64,000 nt of DNA from Moniliella sp. 'wahieum' (taxonomy: Eukaryota; Basidiomycota; Moniliellomycetes; Moniliellales; Moniliellaceae), in assembly GCA_003971905.1 (NCBI GenBank), contig RSEE01000024.1, positions 1 through 64,000 on the forward strand. Reading direction: 5' to 3'. The notes below the pieces were generated by a model. It saw only the letters and a program-made list of their open reading frames with translations, was not told the origin of the DNA and did not search any database. Position numbers and translations under genes: made by a program. Of this stretch, positions 33,513 through 45,374 are shown one piece after another; position 1 is the first letter of the stretch; every line of letters begins with the position of its first letter.

Positions 33513-35149
33513 TGGACAAAGAGCGGTCATCATCTGATGTTACGCGTTACGGCCCTCCTCTCCGCGGAAGATGCTATCCGATCAAAGGCCCGATACTTTG
33601 ACGTGTGTCATAACAAGCTCCATCCCAACTCCCCAACTTATATTTACGGTCATGTGGACGCTCGTTCCATTACGTCTAATGGTCGTATGTCACACCTCCT
33701 TGGCGACCCTTGTGACGGCTTATATTTTCTGTTTCTTTCCAAGATTATTCCCCTTCGGCGACGAAGCTCAGCTGATCTGTTAGTTTCCTTAAGTTTCCCG
33801 CCCGGGAACGGTCCCTTCGTAGCCACTGTTGCTCCCCAGTCCCTTGTTTATTCCCCCGTTTTCTCCTGAACCGCATGGTTCCACTTTAGTCATTTTCCCC
33901 TCTGTATGAAGTGGCCCGTGGGTTTTCCCGAATGATTCATCGGCATCTCGTTTTCACCATCTTCATCGATCCATACGGTACGGGCAACTCGATCTTCCAG
34001 CTCTTAGTTCCCTCCTCTGCTCTCCGCCTCTTCGACCGCCACATGTTCTCCCTTTAAGCTCCCATCAACCAACGGCATACCGTGAATCGACCCTGCCGGC
34101 CTCCAAGGGAATGTACCCCTTGAAGGGCCCACAGAGCGAGCCCCAGGCTGGCCCAAGGGGGGGGGGGGGGGGGGGGTTGTGAACTGTGCGACATCTCTGA
34201 TATCTCTATACTATGACACATTTCGTTAAAGCTTTTCTCAGCATACTTGTAGATACTGGGATCCAACGGTCGTATCCCTCTCTGTCCGTGAAAACTACCA
34301 AACAATACGCCCGCGTTTCATTGTGTTGTCCGCCCTTGCATATAGTCATACTACCCTTGCGTAATCCGTCAACTGGCAGTTATTGCATAGAACGTCATTG
34401 GGTACTGTGGAGGGCAGTTCACCAATGCGTGTCCATCGTTAGCCGCTGCCATGGGACATCCAGCAAAGAAAATAGTCCAAAAGGATGTGCACCCTTCATG
34501 TACACTACCGCGCGGTAGAGGGTTCTCGTCAAAGAAACGCAACTGTTGGCATAAGCAAAGTGAATTACGAAAGAGGCCATATGGTCGAGATGTTGTGAGC
34601 GGAGAGTTATAAATATGTGGGGGTAGCGTCAGTTCATCACGTTCATCAGTCATCAGTATTCAGAGCAAGAAAGCTCAACAGCTTCGACGGTGAGTGGCTG
34701 GATTGCTGTGGAGGAGAGAGCTGCTCCTTCTCTGACTTGCTCAAATCTCTGAGCGCCTCAGGCTCTTCGGGCACCTCAACCCCCCCCCCCCCCCCCTCAG
34801 GCTCCTGTTGATGTTACAGCCCGTGCTAGATCTGAGATGGTCTGATCCAAGTGAAACCCCGCTTGCTCTGTATATATGCCCGGTAGAGCGGGCTCTGAAG
34901 TCCAACCAAATTTGATTATGGTGGGTTAAACCATCGTGTACGGTGACCCGAGTGGCCACGCATCTGCGCGACAAGAGTCGCCCCCCCCCCTCCTCGCTCA
35001 AGTCAAAGTCGGTTGGCTTAAATGAGGCCACCAACGTTCCGGTACCTTTGCGACGACTGTCGCCCCGTCACCATCGATACTTTATCCTTCTCCTTTGCGC
35101 CTCCCGCAATCCACACCTCTTTTGACATGTCTTCCTTTCTACACCACTA
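33513..35149. other. Intergenic stretch with no assignable gene
   Basis: A plus-strand frame at 33537-33869 (110 codons) has a protein-like start (SAEDAIRSKARYFDVCHNKL) but no recognised family. Homopolymer runs of 20 G (34157-34176) and 17 C (34780-34796) occur here. Nothing else can be supported. Confidence 0.35.
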
Positions 35150-35870
35150 TATAGTGTGTCCGTTTTCCCTTTTGTCGGGATCAGACCCACCTGGTCACCG
35201 ATGGTTATCAGATTGACTGGACCCTGTTTTGTTCTAGACCCTGTTTCCCCTTTTGGTCTATGCTCCCCTTTGTTTTCTCCGTGTGACTCAGCTCACTTGT
35301 CCTCCTCTTCTCCGAGGTATATATACCTCGCTCCCATGCCACTCGATGAGTATTATCTCTATCCTTTCCCCCATCTGCATCTCCTGTTACCTTTTGATCT
35401 GGCCTGTACCCCTGGCTGATGGGGACCCTTTCCCCATCACCTTCCATTCTCGTCCCTTCCCGTCTTTCCTGCCCGAATCCTGACCGTTCATGGCAAATTG
35501 ATTTTGTACAAGCAACTTCGTCTCCACTTTTAGCTGCTTCCTCGTCTTCCAACATCGTCTCCCAGCTTTCCATCCGCCCAGTCGGGCGAGCCTTCCTTCA
35601 GCCGCGTCGAGTCCCCGTGCCAGCTCATCCCGTGGGTTCCTTTTCAGCGGCACGTCGATAACTATATCCCGGTTCAGTCCCAGCTCTGGCAATGTTTATC
35701 CTTCACTGCCTCTACCCGTCCCTAATCCCTGATGGAAAAGGCTTCAAACACGTTACTACGGCCCAAACCGGTGAGTACGCAGCCTTGCCGGACGTGCAGC
35801 CGCCTCCGCTTCACGCTCAAAGACATCTCCTCTCGTCCCGAGCTCTTCCGCTCGGATCAACGTGTACAAC
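35150..35870 (+). repeat. Dispersed repeat block, LTR-like
   Basis: Two parts recur elsewhere. 35200-35400, with a TATA-bearing palindrome (GAGGTATATATACCTC), matches the reverse complement of 55.44-55.62 kb. 35423-35870 matches 59.03-59.34 kb. The pyrimidine-rich composition with a strong TATA palindrome resembles a solo long terminal repeat or the leader of a retroelement, but no pol-type coding region or target-site duplication is visible, so the family is unassigned. The copies look old and fragmentary. Confidence 0.45.
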
Positions 35871-36544
35871 TCAACTAGGAACTAGGAACTAGCTTAAATC
35901 TTAAACTGGGCTGAAGGTACTCAGTGCTAGAGGGTAGTGGTTCACCTGCACTCTCTCCAATGGATCGGTGACGCTCGCTGGTTCGGGTGAATCGCCCCTT
36001 GCGCGGGCTGCGCCACCCGCTTTGTCTGTTCCGACTTGCTTGCCTGGCTCTTGCCTTCTTCCCTTGAGCTTGGTTGAAGGGCTTGTGGCTGACGCTGACT
36101 GCCCTGCTTTCAGCCTCCAGCACTCAGGCTCTCAGATTCCCAGGCCGCAAGCTCTTCAAGCTTCAAACGAAATGAGGCGGCCTGGGGGGTCAGACATGTC
36201 ATGCATTGCACGCATCATGCGTCGAACTGCAATATTCAATTGAGGTGTCTGAGATCTGAGCCTCAGGCGATGCTTGGCACACGCGTGGTGTGCTGCCCGG
36301 CGGCTGTGGTGGGCATGGGGCCAGTACTCTTGGCGGCGCCCTGCTGAGCGCAGGTGCAATGCGCGCCACACTGCCCCTGCGCTCCGCTACCCCAGAACTC
36401 CCAGGTCTCGCATTCTCACACTCTCCAGCCCAACCAACGTTGGCGATGGAGTGACGCCGACGCGTCACATTCACCACCGCTACCACGCAGCCCATCCCCC
36501 CGTCTCCCGCCCGCCTCCACCCTCCGGCTGCCGCCCTTCCTGCC

Positions 36545-37769
36545 ATGTCCGAACGAGCTCCGCTCCTGGGCACGCCTACGGGCGCCTCCAATGGCTCTGC
36601 CCTCCCCGCCACCCACGCGCCGGCTATCGAGTGCTGGCACTGGCCCTGTACCCACCCTTGCCCAGTCGTTGCGCTGGTTCCTGTTCAACTCGTATCTCAA
36701 TGTCCTCCTCGTCTTTGTGCCCCTCGGTTTGCTTGCCGAGAAGCTCGAGTGGAGCGCGTTGGCACGCTTTACGCTCAACTTCCTCGCCATTATGCCCTTG
36801 GCCAAGCTGCTGGGCGACGCCACGGAGCAGGTCAGCATGCAGCTTGGTGACACTCTCGGGGGCCTTTTGAACGCTACGTTCGGTAATGCTGTCGAGCTGA
36901 TTGTTGGTATTGTTGCCCTGCTCCAGGGCCAGCTTCGGATTGTGCAGACCTCGCTCATTGGAAGTATTCTGAGCAACCTGCTGCTTGTACTTGGCATGTC
37001 CTTCTGCGCCGGCGGAATGGTGCGCAAGGAAAACACGTTCCAGGCCACCGCAGCCCAGGCCAGCGGCTCCATTCTCCTCCTCGGCACAATCACCCTTGTG
37101 ATTCCTGCAGCCTACCGTCTCTCGGGTCACAACGGCGATTCGGATCAGGATGAAGCGGGCTTGTTGTTTATTAGCCGGGGCGCGGCGGTGATCCTTGTGG
37201 CTGTTTATGGGCTGTACCTACTTTTCCAGCTCAAGACCCACGCCTTCCTCTGGGACCCGGAAGAGTTGACAGAGGTTGAGTTTGACATGGACGAGGATGA
37301 GGATGAGGAGAAGATGAACACGAAAGCAGCGCTGTTGGGTCTGTTGGTAGTGACAATTATCACTTCGTTCAGTGCAGACTACCTCGTGGGCGCGATTGAT
37401 GAAGTTGCTAACGAGTATCACATCCCCGCTGCCTTCATCTCGACTATCCTTCTTCCTATTGTGGGAAACGCGGCCGAGCACGTCACCTCGATCTGGATGG
37501 CGATCAAAAACAAGATGGAGATTGCCCTGGGGGTGGCGGTGGGCAGCAGCATCCAGATTGCCATTGGTCTCATCCCATCTCTGGTACTGGTCGGGTGGAT
37601 GGTGGGGCAACCGTTAACCCTGTACTTCCGTGGCTTTGAGACGGTGGTGCTGGCCATGGGTGTGCTGCTGGCCTACACGCTCATCCAGGACGGCAAGTCG
37701 AACTGGATTGAAGGGGCGATGCTCGTTGCGCTCTATCTCGTCATTTCACTGGCCTTCTGGGTGCAGTAA
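36545..37769 (+). CDS. VCX1: Vacuolar Ca2+/H+ exchanger, CAX family
   Basis: This antiporter moves Ca2+ into the vacuole in exchange for protons. About 408 residues equals yeast Vcx1. Both CAX alpha-repeat signatures are present: GNAVELIVGIVALLQGQL with SLIGSILSNLLLVLGMSF, and GNAAEHVTSIWMAIKNKMEI with GVAVGSSIQIA. About eleven hydrophobic helices are visible, with the usual acidic loop (FDMDEDEDEEKMN, about 37289-37325) between the halves. I prefer the start MSERAPLLGTP at 36545: it is Vcx1-like and carries an ERAPLL dileucine-type sorting motif. It needs one single-base frame correction near 36630-36650 to join QSLRWFLFNSYLNVLLVF. The rest of the gene is one intact frame without introns. 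It lies head to tail with the Spf1 gene. Confidence 0.92.
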
Positions 37770-38380
37770 ACGCGCTGCCGCATGGGAGAGTGTCGTGGGG
37801 GTGTTGGGATGAGAGTCGTCCTTGGCAACTTGTGGGGCGCGGGGCATGATTCGGACGGCTACTGAAATGGACATTTCTCCGCGTGAGGTCTAAATATTGG
37901 TTCTTGTGTTCGCTCCAACTTCTAATTGGCTCGTTTGTTGTGCATTCGTCTGCCCATCCGTTCGTTTGTTTGTTTGTTCGCTCGTATGTGCTGTTGTGTT
38001 GTGGGCCTGTGATGACGCTGTGGCGGTTGTCTGCCCTGGGAATGGTGGCCTGCTGTGGCCGCGCCAAAATCATTGCTTGGAAGTGCACGCTTTATTCTTG
38101 CCGACATGTCTGCTGTAGTAGCGTTGGGCGTTGGGTGTTGGGTGCTGCTGGGCTATGACAGACACCGAAGGAGCGCACCGGCTGGAAATGTTCACCAGTG
38201 AAGTTCAAGTTGAAGTTGAAATTAAACCGCACCTGGAACTTGAACTTGAACTTGAAATTGGAAGCACAGGCTGGCCACGTGGCCCGCCAGCGGCAGCGCA
38301 GGCGGGCGCATGCGATGGCGCTGACACAGAAGAACGCCTCTCGCCTTCGCCCACCACCACCTTCTCCCCCCACCCTCGCA

Positions 38381-41300
38381 ATGTGCGTCGCCTGCTGCTC
38401 CCCCTGGCGCCTCTGCTGACTCCCTTCTCTCCCCAGGGCAAGCGTGCCGATCGTGTCGCCCGACATCGCGGCGGTCGCGCTCTACACGCCCACCCCGCCG
38501 CTGCTCCGCCTCTATGCGCTGCCCTTCCTCTCGCTCTATCCGCTCGTGGCGTACGCCTACTACGTGCGCTACGACGACTGGATCCGCTCCCAGGAATGGA
38601 CCTTCCTCTACACCGTCGGCCTCACCAGTCTGCATGCGCTCAGCTTCCTCGCCACCATGTGGAGTGTCCGCGCCCGCGCCCTCCTCACTGCTCGTCCCGC
38701 CCGTTCGCTCCGCGCCGCGTCCCGTGTGCTCATCACCCCCATTGTCCACAAAGGTGATGGCGACTTTGTTTCCCTCGACCGCGTGCGTCTTGCCAATGGC
38801 GACCTCGAAATCAGCTTCGTGTACCAAGGCGACAAGTACATCTACACCACTCCCGACGACTCGGCTCCCCGCTCGGCCATCCTTCGTTCGCCTGAAATTG
38901 ACCAGCCCACCTTCCGCCAGCTGCCCTACCCGGCTGATGGGACGCCGACGCTGGGAGAGTTCCAGTCCAACACTGGCTTTGCTGACCAGGACCAGGTGCT
39001 GGAGGCATTTTCCACCTATGGTCGCAACGTGTTCAAGATCCCGGTGCCCACCTTCCTGAGCCTGTTTGCCGAGCATGCCGTCGCACCCTTTTTTGTTTTC
39101 CAGATCTTTTGCAACTGCCTCTGGCTGCTGGATGAGTACTGGACCATGCCTCTCTTCTCGCTGTTCATGCTGGTTGTCTTTGAAAGTACCGTCGTCTTTG
39201 GCCGCCTGCGCACCCTCAACGAGTTCCGCACCATGACCATCCAGCCATTCCTCATCTGGGTCCACCGGTCGGGCAAGTGGGTGGAGGCGTCGACAGCGGA
39301 TCTGCTTCCTGGAGACTTGGTTTCGGTCCAACGGTCCAACGAGGAGTCGGGCGTGCCATGCGACATGCTTCTGTGCACCGGTACGGCGATTGTGAACGAG
39401 GCCATGTTGTCAGGGAGTCAACGCCCTTGCTCAAGGAGAGCATTGAACTGCGGGACCCGAGCGACGTGCTGGATGCGAACGGTGCCGACCGCAACAATGT
39501 GCTCTTTGGTGGGACCAAAATTCTGCAGACCACTCAAGGCGCGCAGGTGTCCACGCCGCAGGGCAAGCTGACTACCCCCCGACGGCGGCGCGTTGGCGGT
39601 TGTTCTGCGCACTGGGTTCGGTACTACCCAAGGTGGCCTGGTGCGGCTCTGGTCACACCAACGAAGGCCGGGTTGGTGCGGCAACTGGGAAACCTTCTTC
39701 TTTATCCTGTTCCTTGTCTTCTTTGCGATTTGTGCCAGTTCCTACGTTTGGGTGCAGGGCAACTTGATGGGCCGGCCCAAGGGCAAGCTACTTCTGGACT
39801 GTGTTCTGATCATCACCTCCGTTGTGCCGCCTGAACTTCCGATGGAGCTGTCGATGGCAGTCAATGCGTCGCTGCAGGCTTTGGGCAAATTCAATATCTT
39901 CTGTACCGAACCCTTCCGCATCCCTTATGCGGGTAAGGTGGATGTGTGCTGCTTTGACAAGACGGGCACGATTACCGCCGAGGAGCTGCAGCTCCAAGGC
40001 GTTGCTCAGATTGGTGCGGACGGTACACCGATCCAGAAGGCTGCGGCTGAGGTGAACCGCGAAACGGTGTTGACGATTGTGGGTGCGCATGCGCTGGTGC
40101 TTTTGGACGATGGTGTGGTGGGAGACCCGATGGAAAAAACGACGGTTGAGAGTGTCGGATGGCAACTCAACAAGGACGACATCCTTACCCCGACCAACCA
40201 GGCTGGGAGCAAGAAGGCCCATGCGTCCGTTCAGATCCGCCGTCGGTTCCAGTTTTCGTCTGCCTTGAAACGCATGTCGACAATCAGCATTGTTACCGAG
40301 TCGGAGAAAGGGCACGCGAGCAAGAAGGGTTTTGTCGCGGTCAAGGGTGCGCCAGAGACGCTAAAGGGCATGTACGTGGATGTGCCCAAGGGCTACGACG
40401 ACGTGTACAAGAAATACACTAGGGAGGGAAGCCGTGTGTTGGCGCTCGGGTACAAGTGGCTTGACACCCACACACCCTTCTGCCATCAATGCTTTCACTC
40501 GGGACGAGGTTGAGTCGAAGCTGGTCTTTGCTGGGTTCTTGATCTTTTACTCGCCGCTCAAGCCGGACGCTATTACTGCGCTCACGCACTTGGCCGACTC
40601 GTCCCACCGTTGCATCATGATTACCGGCGACAACCCTCTTACGGCGATTCACGTGGCGGAACAAGTGGAAATCGTGGACCGTGACACGCTCATCCTCGAC
40701 GTGCGGGAGGGAGGAACGGGAGAGACGGACCTTGTGTTCCGCTCGGTGGATGAGAAGGTGGTCATCCCTGTCATCCCGGATGCGGAATTGGACGAGCTGT
40801 TGTTTGAGAAGTACGACATTTGCATGACGGGTCCGGCCATCCGCCAGTTTGAGGAGCGGACTGAGCAATGGAAGAAGCTGGTGGAGAACACATGGGTGTA
40901 TGCTCGTGTGTCGCCGAACCAGAAGGAATTGGTGTTGCACACGCTGCGCTCGTTGGGCTACGTCACGCTCATGGCGGGCGATGGGACGAACGATGTGGGG
41001 GCGCTCAAAGCGGCCGACGTGGGCGTGGCCTTGTTGGATGGTACTCAAGAAGACTTGGACAAGATTGCGGAGCATGCTCGTCTGGAGCGCATGAAGAAGG
41101 TGTACGAGTCCCAGGTCAGCTTGACGGCTCGGTTCAAGCAGCCGCCCCCTCCGGTGCCGCCTGCGCTGATGGAGAAGTATCCCGAGTTGGAGAAGGCGCG
41201 CCAGGAGGCGCTGCTGCAACTGGGTGCGGAGCGTCGCCCAACCCGGCGGCCAAGTTCAACATGTCCTCCATGTCGGAGAAGATGGCCGAGCTGGAAGATA

Positions 41301-42154
41301 GCGAGGGACCTCCGCAAATCCGATTGGGCGACGCGAGTGTCGCGGCGCCGTTTACGAGCAAGCTGAGCAACGTGGGTTCGATCATCAACATTATCCGTCA
41401 AGGCCGCTCGACGCTGGTTGCGTTCACTCAGATGCACAAGATTTTGGCGCTGAACTGCCTCACGTCGGCGTACAGCTTGTCGGTTCTCTATCTCCACGGG
41501 ATCAAGCAAGGCGACAAACAAGGCACCATCTCGGGCATGCTCTTGTCTGCGTGTTTCTTCTGTGTGTCGCGTGCGCAGCCGACCGAGCGGCTCTCTGCCG
41601 AGCGGCCGCTGACGCGTGTCTTCAGCACCTACATTTTCCTCTCGGTTTTGCTGCAGTTTGCGCTGCACTGCGGCACGATGCACTTGCTCGTCACCGTGCT
41701 CGTGCCCAAGTACGAACCCCAGCTGCCGGTGGACGTGGAAGCCAAGTTTACTCCGTCGTTGCTCAACACGGCCATCTACCTGATCGGCCTGAGCCAAAAT
41801 GTCAACACCTTCTCGGTCAACTTTATCGGTGCGCCGCACCGGGAGGACCTGAGCGCGAACCGGTCGATGTACTATGGCATGCTGGCCTGCTTTGGCGTTG
41901 CATTTGCCGGTGCGATGGAGATGTACCCGATGATGAACGAGTGGCTGCAACTCGTGCCCATCCCGAGCGAGTTCCAGATGTACCTGGTGGGCCTGATGGC
42001 GCTGGACTTTGCCGGGTGCTACGTGATTGAATGGGTGATCAAGGCGTTGGTGGCGGACCAGCGGCCCAAGGCAATCATCACCAAACGGCGTGAGAAGCAC
42101 GAGGCGCGGCGTAAGGAACGTGTGGCAGAGATGCTGGCTGCGGCACAAGCGTAA
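38381..42154 (+). CDS. SPF1: P5A-type ATPase Spf1/ATP13A1 (ER transmembrane-helix dislocase)
   Basis: Spf1-type pumps sit in the ER membrane and extract mistargeted or misoriented membrane helices. Visible motifs in order: N-terminal helices (PPLLRLYALPFLSLYPLVAY), LSG-EST actuator loop (about 39412), the P5A signature PPELPMELSMAVN (39827), phosphorylation site FDKTGTITAEEL (39953), MITGDNPLTAIHVAEQ (about 40617) and hinge GDGTNDVGALKAADVGVALL (about 40978). About 1,240 residues is normal. A 54-nt intron (38383-38436) splits the start codon AT|G before ASVPIVSPDIA; an in-frame ATG at 38315 is the alternative start. Single-base slips at about 39415 (GGG), 39578 (C run), 39640-39660, 40485 and 41232 break the frame, yet the protein reads normally on either side, so assembly error is likelier than decay. 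Repeats of a GAACTT-type word lie upstream at 38200-38262. Confidence 0.92.
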
Positions 42155-42836
42155 GCGCACGAACTGCCTGTCGGGGCTGCTGGCAAACCGAATGGAAATG
42201 CTGCATGTGTGCTTGTTATCGTTTTAGATGGGTTGGATGACTCGTGTCTAAGTAGGGCCACTTGAGCGAGGCCGGACGCTCAAAGAGGGAGAAGGTCGAC
42301 GACAGACTAATAGCATGAGCGGCAAACCCGGTGTAGCACTACTAGTCCGCAAGAAGTATATCTATGGGGAAACTCAAAGCAGCGCAGCCACACACTGCGC
42401 TTGGCATTATGCACAGTTCATTCTAATCGTCAGCCCCCCCAGCCACCGGAGGCACCCGGCGCAGCTAGACACTCGGTTTGGGACAGGGGAGGCACCAGGC
42501 GCACTGGGCATTCGGTTTAGGATCGTCAGAAGACGGGGGGAGGGGGGCAGGGATGAGACGGATGACGGATGAGGGCGGGGAGAGGTGAGCTTTGTAAGTA
42601 GAGAGGCAAGACAGATACGACAAGAAAAAGCGAGAGGGCAAGGCTGGCAACATAACGGGGGCAAATGCACAATGAGAGAGGGGGGTCCCAGGCAGTAGAG
42701 CAGTAGAAAGGAAGGACCTATCTGGGCAGAACACGAGGCGATGGGAGAGCAAGCGTCCAAAGGCGTAAAGGGATACCGAGGCAGGATCAAGTCCAAGTGG
42801 GTGCAGGAAGGGGGGGTCAAAATGGATGCAGGAGGA
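42155..42836. other. Convergent intergenic region
   Basis: This is the shared 3' region of SPF1 (plus) and the alpha-arrestin gene (minus). It is purine-rich on the plus strand. Frames running through it on the minus strand are Pro/Ser-rich and look non-coding. No hairpin-type terminator is expected in a eukaryote. Confidence 0.4.
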
Positions 42837-45374
42837 TCAGGCCTGACCCGATGCCGGGTCGGGGAATGGGGCCAGCTGGTTTGCCTTGGCTCGCCAGCGA
42901 TCACTCTCGCCCGATGGGCGGATGGCGAGGTGGGGGATGTGAGTAGGATGGTCGTCGTCGTCGTCGTCGTCGTCGGGCGGGAACCAAGCGGGAGGCTGTG
43001 CGTCGTGGGGGTGGGTGTCGACCCAGACGCCTGGCGCAGTGGGCACGCCACGGAGCAGACGCTGTTCAGCGTCGGCCAACGCGCTTGAATCACGGCCGCA
43101 GTTGCACTGGAGGCGAGAGGTGTGTGTGGGGCCGGTGAAGAAAGGCGGGTGGGACCAGGACGGGGTGGGAGGGGGAGGAGGCGCGTCGGCATCTGGGTCG
43201 GTGGCCTCGGTGGACCCAGAGGCTAGGGCGGGCGTGCCGGGCGGTTGGTCCGGCTTGGAGGGGGTCAGCAGGCCCAGCATCGCTCGTGGTGCAGTGTGGT
43301 AGGAGTGGCGGGTGAGGAGAGGGGGTCGTTGCTTAACAGCCGAGCCAGCGGGGGTGACGCTACCTGAACGAGCGCGGCCCATAAAGGGGCGCAAGCTCTG
43401 GCTCGAGGCCGACTTGGAAAGAGTAGGAGACCCAGGCGAAAGAGAAAGGTTGGCTGTACTGGCTAATGCGCCGGCCAGGGGTGGTCTGAGTGAGAGACGA
43501 GGAAGGGATGGAGAGCGTTGCGGGCGGCACGTCGCGGCTCTGGCTGATCGCGTTCGGGAGAGGGGTGACGCGAGCGGCGGCCAGACTTGAACGCGGCCGC
43601 CAGGCCCCCCCGCAGTGTGCGTCCTTCGTGTTCGGGGGAAGGGGCGCGAGATGGGTTGCGGGAAGCAGGGCGGGAGGACGGGGGAGGCGGGACCGACGTG
43701 AGGGGGGGATATGCGGTGGGTGCGGTCGGCCGCGCATCGGCCTCCGTCGACCAACTGGTGGCCCGGTACCCATCTGGAGTGCCCGGCGCGGTTACAGTGG
43801 AATATGCCGGGTGGAAGGCGCTGCCAGGCGGGGAAGACGGGCGGGATTGGAGAGGCGACTCGAGGGAGTAAGGGGGCAGATGGATCGCGTCATGAGTGCA
43901 AGCGCACGATGGAATCGCAATGGCCCGACGCATGCAGAAGACTTGGACCTTGGGCAGACCAAAGCTGTCGCTGTTGGGTCGTTCGTCCAGGACCCAGGTG
44001 CGGGAAAAGAAGACCTCGATTCCAATCTCGTGGGTGATGCGAATGTCGGTCTTGGAGCCACGGACCGTACTCGGGCGGATGGCACGATGGTCGGGAAGCG
44101 AAAGATACTCTTGATTGTGTACCCTGGCAAATTCGGATCTTTCGGCATCTGGGCGGGCCGGCAGGACTGTGGTGGGCAAAGTGCCCGCCAAGGCGGTGCC
44201 GGAGGGGCTCATGTTTGGTCCTCCCTCCCCGGCCCCACGGCCAGGAGTGCCTGGGATGGGATCGCCATCAGGCGTGGTGCGGGCAAACCAATAGTATCTT
44301 CGTTCGTCAGGCCATCTTGGCATCACGGTAGGGCATGCATCCTTTCTCCCAAAGTCGCAGTTTTTCGGCGGGAGCCTCATCAGGCCTTGCGCTGTTGCTG
44401 TACATTTCCATCGTCTGTTCAAGAAAAACAACGGATGACGTGCACTGAAAGACCAGGAGCAGGGTCGGGTGGTAATCTGCACCGACGCGATCCCGCCAAC
44501 GGTGAGGGAGGCCGAGATGAGGCGAGGGAGATGGGACCGAGGGCCTGGTGAACATCGTGGTACTGCAAATCCAGCGCTGTAGGCCCGCCATCGGGTTGCA
44601 CCTGTACGATAACAAATACGTCCTGGTGGGTTGAAATGTCGCCCTTTCCACCGCGCCCAGCACCAAGAGCAGTGCGGTAAGAACGTAGCGGAGGCGTGCT
44701 GTTTTTGTCCGCTCAAATGCCGGGCTGGTTGAGGGTAATAAAGGCAAATTCAAACCTGGAAATGGGGGGCAGGCCAAAATGTCAGTCAGTTTATCTGCTT
44801 CCACAGCACCCCACCCACCCGCACCCGTCAGGATTGGGAGCCTACCCTGCACTCCAGAGGTGAGATGAAGCCCTTCCTGTTTGACGTTGACGGATGCAGC
44901 TTGGCTCACGTCGAGTGCGCCCTACGGGAGTTGGCAGGTGCGGCGGTAGAGAGCGCCATCTCGTCAGCGCGCACAGCGTCGGTGCGGGAGAGGGGATCCG
45001 ATCGTCGGAAGAGGGGTGGCGCACGTCAGGGGCGGGCGTGGCATGAGAAAGCTCGGGGGTGTGGGCAGGGGCAGCAGGGCGGGTTGCGGCGAGGGCACCA
45101 GGGCGAGCAGCACGGGTTGTGCGGGAGACATCGAGAATCTCGACAGTCTTGTTCATCACGATCTTGTCCTCGTACCGCACATTTTGGGACTCATGGGGGT
45201 CGGGGAACGCAAGGGTCTGGATGCCACGCAGACTGACCCGCACGCCGGAAATGGTGCGCTCCGAGGGACAGCAGCTCGACGAGGCCAGTGAGCGTCTTGT
45301 CGTGGCCAGCAGGCGCGCGGAGGGCGGGGGTGGATGATATACAGGTCGGGGGAGGCGACGTGGATGGTCAACAT
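42837..45374 (-). CDS. Alpha-arrestin (ROD1/ALY-like ubiquitin-ligase adaptor)
   Basis: Alpha-arrestins recruit Rsp5-type ubiquitin ligases to transporters to trigger endocytosis. The start MLTIHVASPDLYIIHPRPP begins the arrestin N domain, which continues HDKTLTGLVELLS, ERTISGVRVSLRGIQTLAFP and RYEDKIVMNKTVEIL. After a less clear stretch come GLHLTSGVQ, a probable intron at about 44.76-44.85 kb, PSTSPAFERTKTARLRYVLTA and the C domain (LDLQYHDVH, ISASLTVGGIASVQ, FLEQTMEMYS, PDERRYYWFART, GSKTDIRITHEIGIEVFFSR, KVQVFCMRRAIAIPSCACT). An LPPY site (LPxY type) follows, then a Ser/Pro-rich tail with a run of nine Asp near 42.95-42.98 kb. The protein ends FPDPASGQA at 42837. Many single-base frame slips must be read through. 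Length about 800 residues. It is transcribed toward SPF1. Confidence 0.88.

Noticed and set aside
41045-42160. A 371-codon minus-strand frame.
   Set aside because: Antisense shadow of the SPF1 C-terminal membrane region.
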